A stretch of 64,000 nt of DNA from Malurus cyaneus samueli (Eukaryota > Chordata > Aves > Passeriformes > Maluridae): contig CM019218.1 of NCBI GenBank assembly GCA_009741485.1, positions 45,408,840 through 45,472,839 of the forward strand, in the 5' to 3' direction. The notes below the pieces were generated by a model that was not told where the DNA came from, made no database searches, and saw only the letters and a list, made by a program, of their open reading frames with translations. Below, one piece after another: positions 14,401-27,300 of the stretch (its first letter is position 1; each line of letters begins with the position of its first letter). The position numbers and the translations under genes were made by a program.

Positions 14401-14614
14401 GGGCCGAGCTGGCAGCTGAGAATGCGGGAAGGATGGGGGCAGGTGTCAGGATGCACTTAGAGCTACTGGCCATTGCCCCAAGGCTTCTTCCCTTCAAAAC
14501 TCCACAATTCTCACTGTCAATGAAAGATGAAGAGTTGCTATTGGAAAAAAGAAAAAAGTAGGTGTTTTTACTGTTTTATTGTCACATCCCCATGCCAAAG
14601 TTGGGAGTGATAAC

Positions 14615-14923
14615 CATAGAATTACAGAATCATAGACTGGTTTGGGTTGGAAGGGACCTTAAAGATCAGCTAGTTCTGACCCTCCTGTTGTGGGCAGGGA
14701 CACCTTCTACTAAACCAGCTTGTCCAAGCCCCATCCAGCCCGCACCTGAAGACTTCCACGGAATGGGGATCCACAACTTCTCTGGGCACCCTGTGCCAGT
14801 GCCTCACCACCCTCACAATACAAAATTTCCTCCTGATACCTAATCTAAATCTGCTCTCGGTCAGCTCGAAGCCATCGCCCCTTGTCCCGTCACTCCATGC
14901 CGTCGCAAAGAGCCTCTGTCCAA
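14615..14923 (-). mobile_element. 5'-truncated CR1 LINE
   Basis: On the + strand the segment opens with 'ATAGAATTACAGAATCATAG', the reverse complement of the CR1 3' octamer tail, followed by 'GGTTTGGGTTGGAAGGGACC'. The element therefore lies on the minus strand with its 3' end at about 14615. It is truncated near 14923, where typical CR1 homology fades into the GC-rich SPTY2D1 promoter. It contains only 3' untranslated LINE sequence plus the last part of the 3' region, with no reverse transcriptase. Confidence 0.85.
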
Positions 14924-15209
14924 GGCGTTTCAGGGGCTGAGCCGGGGTGGGCGGAGGGACAATCGCCGGCACGGGCGGCAGCTGTGAGCCGGGGGCAGCG
15001 GGCAGAGCCGGGCCGGCCGGCCGGGCAGGGCCGGCAGGGCCGGGAGGGCGGGGCGGCCCCGGTGGTCCCAAAAGCCGCCCCCGGCGCAGCCCACGCCCCG
15101 CCATCCCGCAGGCTCCCGAGAGCACCTTCCCCCGTTCCCTCCCCTCCCCTTCCCAGCCCGTTTCCCGTGCGAGCTCCGCCACAGGGAAGTGACGCCGGCG
15201 CCAGGCAGG

Positions 15210-15217
15210 TATATAAA
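15210..15217 (+). promoter_or_regulatory. TATA box of SPTY2D1
   Basis: TATATAAA lies in an otherwise GC-rich stretch, about 107 bp before the presumed initiator ATG. The expected transcription start is about 25-30 bp downstream, giving a 5'UTR of roughly 80 bases. Position and context fit, but this is a motif match only. Confidence 0.6.
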
Positions 15218-15323
15218 GGGTAGGCGGCAGCGGGCGGAAGCGAGCGGGCCGAGCGGGCGGCGGGCGGGGCAGCTGGCGGTGCGAGCGGGCGGCTGCCGCA
15301 GCCCCCCCCGCGTCCGGGCCGCC

Positions 15324-15374
15324 ATGATTCCGAAATTCTCGTGAGCCTCGGAGCAGCAGGGCTGAACGCGTGCC
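15324..15374 (+). CDS. SPTY2D1: SPTY2D1 coding exon 1, disrupted by micro-deletions
   Basis: The family starts with MDFREIL, then IAS, QG, and ends VP at the exon border. This exon follows a good Kozak context (GCCGCCATG) and keeps nearly every base of such a sequence in order: TTCCG, AAATTCTCGTGA, GCCTCGGAGCAGCAGGG, CTGAACGCG, TGCC, then donor GTGAGC at 15375. It is 51 nt instead of the usual 60. One or two bases seem missing at about seven places, mostly in GG, TTT, GAGA or ATA contexts. As written the frame is ATG ATT CCG AAA TTC TCG TGA, a stop at codon 7. The gaps sum to nine, so the exon-end phase is unchanged, but the reading frame between is lost. Assembly error in GC-rich DNA is the first explanation; true decay would force a start at Met 85 in exon 3 (25694). 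Confidence 0.75.
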
Positions 15375-18300
15375 GTGAGCTCGGGGCGGCTGGGGCTGCC
15401 GGGGGCGCGGGCCGGGCGCGCGGTGTCGGGCCCGGGACGGCCTCAGGACGGGAGCCCGCCCGCCTCTGCCTCGGCCCCGCCCGGGAAGCGTCCAAGCTCG
15501 GCCGGGCCTCTCGCCTCGCCGGCCGGGGCTGCTCGCTCCTGGGGGTTGGAGAAGGCTCTGTGTGCGGGGAGGGGGCGAGAGGGGCCCCTTCTGTCAACAG
15601 GTGCCGGCACCCCCGGGCGGGGAGCGGCAGCCGCGGCTTCCTCTGGGCTCTGGAAGTGCCGAGATCCCGGGAGCGGAGCGGTGGTGCGGGGGAAGGCAGT
15701 GACTAAAAGTCGGCGAAGTCCTTTTGTTTGCTCTGAAAACACAAGTCTGCCACGTCTCAAGTGCGGGTCGGAGACAAAGTGACAAGTTTTGGGTGAATGG
15801 GCTGCCTTGTCTGAGGCCTCTGTGGTGCACCGCGAAGGAATAACCTGTAACAGCGATATGGAGAGGATTGGCGGCAGGCATTTGATATGCTGTTAATATT
15901 GTTCTGAGGATAGTTCTTCAGCAGTTTGTGTTTTAGTTCCAGCTATCAGTAATACGGGGATTCCGTGTGAAGTAACCCACTGACTTGCCTGGATGAAGTC
16001 TGATAGTGAGACGGGCACGTGGCCTTTTCATACATGAATATCTTGGGTTTCATTCCTCCGGGAGGACCCACATTATAAGTCATGCGTGCTTATTTGGATA
16101 AGAAAATATTTTCTCTTTGGTAGCCACTAGCTAGGGAGACACTTTTTCTGTTTATTCTTCAACGAGTGCCAGAGTTCTGTTTCTATGATTAGCTTGCTGA
16201 AACCAAGTGTAAATGAGGGACAGTTGTTTTTAGCAAAAACTGGAAAAAGCAGAAACAGAACGATACTCGCTGGTTCTGACACCACCAAAATGAAGACACT
16301 GTGGAATTGAGAGTATCTCAGTGTCGCTGTATCATTAGTAAAACTTTGGTAATGTTCACTAATAGTGTGACCAGTTAATAGTACGTACCAACCATATGTT
16401 AGATGTGCAATTGATCACGTTTCATTGGGGGTTTAAAATCTTAGAGAATACACTTTTTAATAATTAGGCATATTTGTCTCTGACTCGACATAGGAATATG
16501 GTTTGTTATATATATAATACAGTAAAAAAATATAGAAATACTTTGGGATATTTGAATACCTGTTTTATTAGTCTTAAGGTGTTTCACTAAATTGTCACTG
16601 GGTTATTGTGATTCCTACTTTAGATGTCTAAAACTTTTCTTTACATTCATAATTTTCTCACACAGCTTTACTCTGTGTGAGACTTTTTGTCACAAATAGA
16701 TTTAAGCCATGATGATGAACTGATGAAATATCTGCCGTGTTCTCCATTGCGGATGTGATGGTGGAGGGAGTGAATCCTACTTGTTGTGCAATGGATGAGG
16801 GTTTAGCTACTCTTTTTAGAAAAGGCAGCATTAGGATTTGCTAATTCCTGATTAACTCATGGAGTGAGAGTGCAGTTGAATCCATAGCCGAAACAGTTTG
16901 ATTTAGCACATTAGTGGTGCAGCTTTTAACTGTAAAGTTGGCCCCAGTCTCTGAGCAAAAGCAGAGCTGCACTTGGCACTGCTTGAGGTTATTTGCAGCT
17001 GCTGGGCTTTAAAAGAGAGCCCATGGAGATTTTACAATCACTGGACATCTAAACAACTCCACTGTGTTAAAGCTAGTACATTAAATGTGTTTATGTAAGA
17101 AGAATATAATTAATTCTAAATACTTTTATTAAAAACACCATATAGACTAGTTACACAATTTACTGGTGTGTAAAATTACCAGGTTTCCAGAAATGTTATT
17201 TCCTGTATTAATGAGCATATCCCCTGAATTTTTCTCTGAGAAGTTAAAGCTTTATGGTGCGCTAAATTAAATATTCCGTGCCCTTTGTAATGAAAAACAG
17301 TGACATGAACAAGTAATGTATATACAAAGTGTATGTAAATACATATACACACTATACAGGTAGTGTATAGTTCAAAGTAGAAACTATATAAAGAGTAAGA
17401 AATAATGTGGCCTTGTATTGTAAAAGAGGGGCCTGGATAAAGCAGATATTACATCATGTCCCTGTAAAAACGAATCTGCTTGTTCATCTCCCTATGGAAA
17501 TCCAGATTCAAAAGGAACATTGCTGAAATCAGCCTTTTGGTGCCCTGTTGCATCAGGTTTTGTTTCTAAATAAAACAGTACATATATGAACTACTGTCTA
17601 AGCTAACTGTTAATGATGTATTGCTGGTAATCTTCATAGCAGCTGCTGAGAAGAGCCCCAGGTTTTATCATCTGATATTCCATAGGAGTTTCACTGTTGT
17701 ATCTTGTTACCCGTGTTCCTATTAGCAGTTCATTAGATTTTCAGTGTGGTCTTGCTTTGACTAGATATGATAATAGCTATGCGATTTAATGTTGATTTTA
17801 ATAAGGTTTAAATACTTTGTCATTCTTTCTGGGGAAATTGGTACACTCTGTTATGCCACGTGTTTCACATGACATGGTGAAGCACTTTTTAAAGATAGTT
17901 TTATTGTAGTTACACTTTAAATTAGGAAATTTTATTGCGACTTTAAAAAAAAAAGAAAACCCTAAGGACAGTCAGAACAAAACCATTTTTTTAACGTTAA
18001 TTTCTAATAAATTATTAATGACAATTGCTCCTATTGCTCCCAATTCCTTTTAACTGAGGATGATACTTTAGTGTGCCGAACTCACAGAAATGTAATGCAA
18101 TTTAACCACAACGAGGTGACCCAAAACTGAAAGAGCTTGTCGTCCACGTCAGCACTTGCTGAGGTCTCAGTTTAACTTAGACTGATATAAAGCAATCTTC
18201 AGTGAAGCTGAGTGTGAAGTGAAACACTAACAGAATCCCAGAGTTTGTTCGGAGGACCTTGGGTTACAGTGGGTTACAGAGCATGCCCATCGAATTCTAA

Positions 18301-21300
18301 TCTACAAACTACTGAACATTTGCCCACAGGCAAGAGAAGCCCTGCATGAGAAATAATGGGAATGGCTGTGAAGTGCGGACTGTGCTGTAGGACCAGATTC
18401 CCATCGATGGATGTGTGTGCATTTATAGTGTGCTTAAAACTTGCCTTAAAACAGGGCCTAAAATGCTTTGGATTACATCAGTCTCCACCGGAGGAACTTC
18501 AAGATACTAGATGTGAAATGTTGGCAGGGGTGAGGAGGGCTTTTACTCTGAACTTGATTGACCTGATAGTTAAGTTCCAGACTGTCAAGGTTTAAATGCT
18601 GACAAGTAATTTTTTTAGCTTTTTCTGTTCCTGGTCTCTCTGTTTTTGCAAAAGCAGATGAAAATGGGGACCAAAATACCACTACAGAAAGGAGAGCATA
18701 AAGAATCTGTTCAATTTTTTTTTCCCCGTGTGAAGCAGCTTTTAATAGAAAAAATCTCAGTTTTTTTTCTAGGTACTGGTTCTATGTGAGTGTTGTGGCA
18801 GCAGTTGCAAAATTGGAAGAAAATAATTTTTGCTTTTTTAGGAATAAAATGTATAAACCTGTTGAATTGGTTTGGGGATAGTAGACCAGTGTGAGCTGAC
18901 AGACTGAGTATTTTGTCTTTATCTTGGTAGGGGCTGTTAGAATCTGAAGGGAATTAAACATTCTTCTTACCTACTATTTACTTTGTCACAACCAGAAATT
19001 GAAAGCAGCACTTGAGATATAATCGTGTGTATATTCTAAGACAGTCTAACTGCAGAGTCAGCTGCTGGGAACCCAGTGGTGAGTCTGAAGCAGGAACTTT
19101 GGAAATACCAGTTCAGGGTGAACAGCAAAGGCCCCTGGCAGTGAACACAAATGGCCACTTACAATATGGAAAGCTGCCTTTTGAGGAACTGGCATTGCAA
19201 GAGGAGTGGCACAAACAGGATGTGTGTGGTGGATGAACCACTCCTGGTATTCCCAGGAAGTTATGCCCTGAAGAATATTTTGGGGGAAGCAGGGACTTCC
19301 CATTGCATCAGGTTGAATGATAAGGAACAACAGAGAAAGTGTTGTAACATCACACAGGGGTCACAATTTGCTAGTGAAAAACAAGCAGATAACAGAATCC
19401 CCAGCTTGTGAGAGCCTCTACAAGTTGCTTGTAGTGGACAAAACAAATGGAATTGTCTGTACATTACATGTGCAGGCCCATAGCAATAACTGAGCTGCAC
19501 AGGTGCTCTTTTTGAGAATCGGGCATGGCAGAATTGATCGCTTGCATTGATCTTGCATTGCCACCTGTGTAAACGTTGATCGTGGTTAAGGGCAAGGCTA
19601 CTACTGTTACTTCTGTCTGGGACTTGTATTTGGTCAAGGCCTCTTGGGGCTTACTTTGGGTGCCAAAAAGTTTACAGTTATGTTGTAAATTATGTTTTAC
19701 AGTCCAAGATTTAGTATTTGAATGCTGACATCAAAGCAGCTACGACTGTCAAGATCATGTGCCATGTTTTGAAGGAAGTCAGTGACTTCAGAGCAAATAG
19801 TCACTGTTTGCAACTCAAATAGTGCAGTGTTCTGGGAACAACTTGACCTGCTGTCTCTCCTGAAGGCTAAACATTTCTATTCCTCTGTTAATTTAACCAA
19901 CTTAGCAATCTTATTAAAAGCCAGAATAGTGCAACTGCTGTTTGGATGACATAGTGACATGCCCTGTCTTATTTTGTCTGGTTTGCCTACAGTTTGGTGC
20001 ATATTCATTTGTGCTGTATATAAAACACTTTATTTGTGTTTGTGGAACACGTGTATGGTTCAGTGCATTTAAAAGGACACTTCAGCAGGTTATTTTATGC
20101 TGTTACTGAATGAAGGTGAACAGAACTCGTATCAGCAATAGTACAGAAAATGGGTATTCATTTAGGAATTGCTTCGCTATGTTTTCAGTTTTTAGTCAAT
20201 ACTAAGAAATACTACTGATAGGAAGACTAAAATTTTGCATGATTTGTCCTATTAGTGGCAGTCAGAAAAGAGCTTGTCTGTCAAGCTGCTTTACAACCTG
20301 GTCCTGGATAGGACTGTTGGTCACAGTACAGCAAAACAAAGCCTGAAAACTGCTTCCCCATCACTTTAATTCTTCATAAGGTTTTCTAACAGAAGAGATC
20401 AATCTACATTTGTCCCTGCTGTTTAGCAGTTTTCAAAGGTGCTCCTTAGGCACAAAATCATTTAGGCTGGAAAGATGCTTGAGTCCTACACAGTTTTTAA
20501 AACAGAACTTTCAAAACTGTTGAATACTGTTGAAATGGAATAATTAAGCTTTGCTAAATTAGGTTACCAATGGCAAAACATGACACATTTAACTTTCTAA
20601 GACAGTTTATGTAGACATCGTTATACTGTGACAAAGAACTTCAAGTTGCTTCTAAGGTGCTAATTTGCTTCAATCTTGTTCTGATAGGATTTTGACTGTG
20701 TGGATTGCTTTGCCTCTTTCTGTTCCAGTTCAGATGAAGTAAGCCAGATTTCTTTGGGACACAGAGCCATGGGGCTGTATTTGAGCAAAAACTTGAGAGG
20801 CAATGCTGCACCATAGTTCAGGTTTCCTGAGTAGTCAAGTCTTGGAAATCTTCTGGTGCAAATGCGAAAATTGGTTCTCAGATTGTGGCAAACTTTCTTG
20901 CAGAGAGGTGAAGCTCAGTAAATGAGCTTGGCTGTAGTAGGTCTTTAATGTGATGAGGTGACATGGCAGATTTTAATATACAATGTATGTAGATGGTGTA
21001 CCTTTGTGATTCTGCTCTAGTCATTTCAGAAACTGCTCGAGGTGACTGCAAGTGGCTGGTACTGTAGCTGCCCTTGTTGCAGACAGTTTTGGGGGCAGTT
21101 TGGAAATAAGCTTCCAAACCTTGCTTCTTAGTGCATGTATATTCAAGATAATTTATGGGTTTGTATGTTAGCAATTAAAGTAATCCAAGAATCTATTCAT
21201 ATGCTGCTGGTCAATGAATCAGAAATTAAAATACAGGCTTCCTTTGGGTGATATTGACATTTATAGGGAGTTATGCTGCTAGCCTGCCTGGTTATTGCTT

Positions 21301-24300
21301 CTAAAATATTTGGATGTAGGTTTCTTTACCAGTTATTTTAATTGTTTCAGTTTCATCAAGCTTTGAGGATAGGAAGTTATTTATAGAAATGCAAATTTGT
21401 GTGGCTCTTTAGTGATACCATTTTTATTTGGGTCTCTTTTTCACATCTCTTTCATTTGGCGAGAATCTTTTATGTCTTGTGTGGGAGATCTTCATTTTTA
21501 TTTCAGAAGTAAGACAATAGATTAAAATCTAAACAAATAAAAACCCCACCCTTTCAAACCTCAGTTTTGGGTTTGGATTTCTTTTGTTCCTAAATGTATT
21601 CTGCCTTTCATCTGCTTTTGGGTTTACCTGCCTTCTACTGTATTTATCTTGGCACCTGTCTCTCTCTTTCTCATTTCTTTGTTTTTTCTTCTGTATTCTG
21701 TTTTTGAGAAGATGCTCAAAAAAGTTTTTTTCCTATTTTAGGAACAATCTGGTACATTTGTGAAAGGCAGACTGAACAGGTGTTGCACATTTGTGCAGGT
21801 GGTTGTTATAGAACCCAGTAAGAGGCATTTGGGCACTTAACATTGGTTTAAGTAATATTTATTTGATATTAGAGGAGAAGCAAAAAGGGAGGTAGCATAG
21901 GTAACTTTACATCTGTTCAGTTGCTGGAGCCCCATGCTGAATAGCACTGAACAGACCTCTAGGCATGGCAAGCTGTGCAAATCCTATCTATATTGCTGAT
22001 GATCAGTGCTGTAATCTTTAGAACTTTTGTAGGATGTCTTATGAAGCTAATAGCTCCATTTATCACTTCCTCTGCCGAGGAAAAGGATGTTACATGAAAA
22101 CACACAGCTTCACCTCAGGATATAATGAGATATAGAATCATAGAATAGGAACCATTAAAGTTGATCTAGTCAGACTCCCCTGCAATGAGCAGGGACATCT
22201 TTAAATAGATCAGGTCACCCAGAGTCCTGTCCAACCTGACCTTGAATATTTCCAGGGATGGGGAATCTGCAGCCTCTCTTGTCAGTCTGTGCCAGTGTTT
22301 CACCTCTCTTGTCAAAGAATTTTTAGTCAGAATCTACCATCTTCTAGTTTAAAACCAATAACCCCATGTCCTATTGCTACTGGCTCTGCTAAAAAGTGTC
22401 TCCATCTTTCTTATAAGCTCTCTTTCAGTACTGAAAGGCCGCAACAAGAAGCCTTCTCTTCTGGCAAATTACACCATGTGCCAGTGCTGTAATTGCCAGG
22501 TGCCAGGTGGGGGCTGTGTATTCTGTCACAGTGCTGAGGTCACACTGATCTCAGGTGATAGACTACATCATTTCAGGTCAACTGGTATGTAGATCACTAA
22601 TTCCTTGATGTACAACAGTATTGTGTTCAAGGTCACTACCAGCAAGAGCTAAAATCAGTATTGTTGGTTTTACATCAACCCAGTAATTATGCTTGTGGAG
22701 TCCATTCCAACTTAGTTTTGGAGTAATTCAATTTTTTGCATTGTTTTATTTATTTTCACAGAGTTAAGTAACTGGAAACTGAAATGAGCGTCCACAAGCA
22801 AGCTGAAAATGGAGCTATAAACCTGCAGTCTGGAATTGAATTAACTCTGGCATCTTGGGCTGTAGTTTGCCTTTGGTTCCTCTTGATCAAAGATTAAGGC
22901 TGACCTGAAATACTTTTATTCCATTATTAATGTAGCTATTGCATTCTTTATTAGTCTAATGCTTTTCATTCATTTTTTTTTCTCCCTGTCTTCTGGTATC
23001 CAGTTCATTCTTTCCAAAAGCTGAGTGAGCCCCTGTTGTGGATTAGTGGAATGTACCTCACCCAAAAGACAAGCACCAATGTATTTTATTGAGATAAAAT
23101 AATGATTTAACAGTTTAGTGGAATTTAACAAAGTTTAACAGTGGTTTGACAAAGTTCAATAAGTTTAATGCAAGGTTCATCTAGTTAATTAATGGAAGAA
23201 ACATAAAAGAAGGTTGAGTTCAAATTCACAATCACCACCCTCACAATACAAAATTTCTTCCTGATACTTAATCTTCTCAGAGACTGGCAATGCAAAGAGC
23301 ACAGTCCTGTTGAGTCACAAGGTTCTGACTGGACTCATTACTTTCTAAACTCCATTTGGAGCCTAGAAGTGACTGGACCCATTCTTAGTCTCAGGCTTGG
23401 TTAATAGTTTGTCTAATGCAATTATCCATACAGTGTTTGTAATTATATGAAGTGGGTGGATTAGTACCGTTTCATGATACTAATGCAACATCCTCTGTCA
23501 CCTGCCGAGGATCTGTTATGAGTAGGGGATCTTTCTACCCTGGGTAAGGAATGACCTCTTTGTTTCAGGTAAGGAATTTCTAACTCTGAGAGGCGTCTCT
23601 TCTGAAGGGGGTCACCTGGCATGCAGTTAAGCTGCAGCTCAGGCAGAGCTCAAATCAGGCCCATCCTGATGGCGATATTTATAGGGTGTTGTAGTTGGCT
23701 GCTGGCCAATGGTATAGACAAGATAAATGTCCTTATCTTAGTGCTGATATCTTGTTCTGGACTTTGGTTATCTTACTCTTCTGATGGTTATGGAACCACC
23801 TTTCAAAATACTTTTCAAGACACCTCTACCTTTACCACCTTGGAGCAGGGGCTTTCTAGTTTGCAAGTTTATCCCAAGGACTTGGGGCTGACTGCTCCTT
23901 TGTCAGCCTGAAAGTACATCTGTGAGTCAAGTGTATCCAGCACAACCCTCAGCTTCAGTGGGAATTCATTGTTTGCTCTGTACCATCTCTGTGGTTAAGT
24001 CAAGTACAGCACTGTTATGCAGCTCCTCAGTTTTAAAGGCTGATTTTTATATTTCTTAACCCTTCTGACATATTTCTTTGTTCTTTGCAGAAAAGATACA
24101 GTTTGGCCGTTGGTCCTCCAAAAAAAGTTCCCAAGGTCAAGGGTGTAGAGTCTGCAGCAGTGCAAGCATTTCTCAGACGGCAAGAAGAAGAAAAGAGAAA
24201 AAAAGGTAAAAGTATGAAATCTCTCCTATGGGAGATTTCCATTGATTCTTTGATATTTGTCACCTTATTCAAAGTTCTTGCAAACACAGCTGCACATCCA

Positions 24301-27300
24301 TTTCTGGAATTTATGCACAGAACTGATGCTGAGGGAAAACCAGAACTAAGTAAGGATTGAGGGTGTTTATTGCTTTCTAAAGAGTTAAACATTAATGAGC
24401 TACACTAGCATTTATTATTACAAATTAAGAAGTGATTATGGTGAAGAGCAAAAAACTATCTAAACTTTCATTAGCTTAACTTTGAAAAGCTTCATCTGTG
24501 TGAAAAATGGAAAGAGTTGCTGTTGTTGTGACTTAATTATATCAAAGAGTCTCAGACACAGTTTTTTACTCTATTGTATTTCCTTTAAGTAATCTATAGA
24601 ATAAACTAATACTGCATTTTTTCTGGTGTTAATGTTTTGTTAAAGATTATCAAATCTGATGGACTTGATGGCTCAGGTTATTCCTCCTCTCCTGGGTCAG
24701 TCATGAGTGTGTTTCTTATCCCTGTTGCCAGGTCCAGCCAGGAGCAAGACTAAGAATGAATTCCATATGGGGCATGCTGGCACATCCTGTGCTGTCACAG
24801 TCCTTGATGAGGAATGGTACCTTTATAGGCACCCCAAGTATTAGCAGCCAAATGCATTTTCTAGGAATTTTTACTTTTTTCTGAATCTTTCTGGTATTTA
24901 GCACTCACTCCTTGGTCTGTCCAGTATTTGGCATTTAGATGTCTCATTCAGCAGCTGTTTCAGCCTGACTCTTGTCAGCAGGTCACAGACACAAGATAGA
25001 GAGCATACTTACGCTGAAAACTGCTAACCCAGCGCTGTAGGAATACAGGGTAGACTGTGGAGGTAGGGCACAGGGCTCTATCAGGGCATGTGTGATGACC
25101 AGCTGCTTGCTTATCTCTGTTTGGCTGCTTCTGTGTCTCCCCTAATATCCCTCTACACACACTTAGACTATTTTCCAATTTTTATCCCCCAATACTCTTA
25201 GTCCCTTCCCTTCCTCAACTCCCCTTAAACATTTGATAATAGGTTCTGTATAGTGTCAAGATTCTCTTGCTCGATCTCGGAATTCCCACCACTATCCAGA
25301 GATTCCATAACTTCTCTACCTTCTTATGCAGTGCTTCCTCATGGTTCTTATAGCATCCTGGAAAGCTGCTTCCCTCAAAAAGCCTTAGTGAGCTTTGTTA
25401 AAGCAGTATTTGACTTAATTGCGTGTCTTTTTTGGAGCAGCTGGTACAGATGGGTTAGCCTGCCTTGTTGACAGACTTGTGGTCGCTTTCTCATCTCATT
25501 TTGGATAGCTGTTAGCCAGGTATCATTACGTTACTGTCTTAAGTGGTTTGTTAGTTTGGAAAATAGTGAAGTAAATAGTAGTGCTCTTGCATAACTTTCT
25601 CCTGTTTTTCTTGCAGCACTGGAAGAAAGAAGGAAGAAAGAGCAGCTTTTGGCAAGGCGTATTGAACTGAAACATGACAGAAAGGCAAGAGCTATGGCCT
25701 CACGAACAAAGGATAATTTTTATGGCTATAATGGCATTCCTGTTGAAGAGAAGCCTAAAAAGAGAAGGACTTGTGAGAATGTTGCTCAGGCCCCAGAGGC
25801 TGAGGATGCAACAGAATATGAAACTGAGCAACTTGAATACAGTCAAACGGAATCTGAGCACGAGCAAGAAGAATATGAGGACAAGCCATCCAAAGCTGCA
25901 GTGAAACCAAAGGCACCTCCCAAAAGTGCACCAGCACCTCTGAACTTTGCAGAGCTCTTGAGGCTTGCTGAAAAGAAACAATATGAACCTGTAGAAATAA
26001 AACCAGTGAAAAAGGTAGAAGAGAGGCCCAGAACAGCAGAAGAATTGAGAGAGAGGGAATTTTTGGGACGCAAAAACAAAAAAGTAGAAATACATAAGAA
26101 AAGTGAGAAGGAAATTAAGCCTGCAGGGATATCTAGTTCTTCAAAAAATATATCTTCACAAAAAGCATCTGTAAATGCAAAAGTTAATAAAAGCTCAGTA
26201 GACAAACATTCCACATCTAAAACCAGTCTTTTGCTTTCTATGGGTGGTATTGATAAGAAATCCAAAGCACCAGCATTGACTGAAAAACACCCACGGTCTT
26301 CATCTTCTTCCAGACTTGATCAAATGGAAAAAACCTCACAAAATGGCTCCTTAAAAAGCTCCACTGGTAGCAGTCATAGTAAATTACCTGTCAATGGTAT
26401 TAGAAAATCTGGCTCAAGCTCTCAAGTGCCACCCTCAAAACCCACGGCCAATGGGGCTCAGAGGCTTCCATCTGCTAAAGAATCCAGCCTGAAAAAGTCT
26501 GCCCATGCAAAACCAGGAAAAGCTGCAGCCCTTCAGCATGGAATCAACTCCAATGCAAAACGATCAGGCAGCAGCTTAGGAAAAGGAGGACCTGGACACC
26601 CCGGGGGTGGTTCAAGTGCAGGACCAGGACGATCAAGCAGCAGTTCTGGCGTGGGACCTGGAAGGCCGGGAAGTGGTGTAAGCTCAGGACCTGGGCGCCT
26701 GGGCAGCAGCTCAGCCACAGGACCTGGGAGGCCCGGCAGCAACTCAAGCACAGGACCTGGGCGACCAGGGGGTGGCTCAGGCGTGGGACCGGGAAGGCCA
26801 ATGGGCAGCTCAAGCACAGAACCTGGGCGACCGGGCAGCAGCTCAGGCATGGGACTTAAGAGACCAGGTGGCAGCTTGGGCACTGGCCCAGGAAGGCCAG
26901 GCAGCAGCACAAACATAGGACCAGGGCAACCAGGCCGCAGCTTGGCAGCAGGACCAGGAAGGCCAGGAATCAGTCCAAGCACAGGAGCCAAGCGACCAGG
27001 CAGTAACTTGGGCACTGGACCAGGGAGGCTGGGCATCAGCACAAGCGCAGGACCTGGGCGACCAGGCAGCAGCCCAGGCACAGCCATAAAACCCAAGTGT
27101 ACTGTCGTGTCAGAAACCATTTCTTCTAAAAACCTTGTCACGAGACCTAGCAATGGACAGATGAATGGAATGAGACCTTTTCCAGGGCATAGACCTGTGC
27201 TTCGTCCGCAAGGTATATATTTATAGAACAAGGAATTTTTCATTGTTGTGGTTTAACTTCATTTTACGTATACTTGGAATTTTTTTAATACAGGTGGCAT

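Larger units (their letters stand above)
1..14614. other. Intergenic region upstream of SPTY2D1, no gene supported
   Basis: I read both strands for spliced or single-exon genes and found none I can support. Open frames are short, have no recognisable motifs and overlap one another on opposite strands. The longest, at 3501-3983 (+) and 7395-7883 (+), have mixed composition without domain signs. In other vertebrates TMEM86A and IGSF22 flank SPTY2D1 on this side, but I recognise no exon of either here. Visible non-genic content is an old CR1 relic near 11010-11485, a 65-bp tandem duplication at 7681-7810, a T/G-rich tract at 9759-9855 and short A or T runs (near 2138 and 2563). A long non-coding RNA cannot be excluded from sequence alone. 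Confidence 0.6.
14935..15720 (+). promoter_or_regulatory. SPTY2D1 CpG-island promoter
   Basis: A strongly GC- and CpG-rich block surrounds the first exon of SPTY2D1. It begins a few bases after the CR1 element and fades around 15720. A TATA box at 15210-15217 lies about 107 bp before the ATG at 15324, and a TGACG (CRE half-site) is at 15190-15194. The combination of TATA box and CpG island suggests a focused start near 15240. Long open frames on both strands here (for example 14890-15597 on the minus strand) are by-products of high GC, not genes. Confidence 0.75.
15375..24090 (+). other. SPTY2D1 intron 1 (8.7 kb)
   Basis: The donor GTGAGC at 15375 pairs with the acceptor TTCTTTGCAG ending at 24090. 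After the CpG island the intron is AT-rich and mostly unique. It contains a CR1 copy (22131-22450), an LTR-like block (about 23034-23960) and no coding sequence I can recognise. The segment 18356-19411 has several short open frames without known motifs. Confidence 0.8.

Noticed and set aside
1..14614. Possible exons of TMEM86A or IGSF22, the usual neighbours of SPTY2D1
   Set aside because: I looked for their membrane-segment or Ig-domain exons on both strands and recognised none. They probably lie beyond the left edge.
14890..15597. Long minus-strand open frame (235 codons) over the SPTY2D1 CpG island
   Set aside because: It is very GC-rich and Ala/Pro/Arg-dominated, overlaps open frames in other phases and on the other strand, and has no family motif. 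It is a composition artefact.
26533..27243. Minus-strand open frame opposite the SPTY2D1 repeats (236 codons)
   Set aside because: It mirrors the 33-bp coding repeat; a unit divisible by three keeps all frames open. The + strand frame is the gene.
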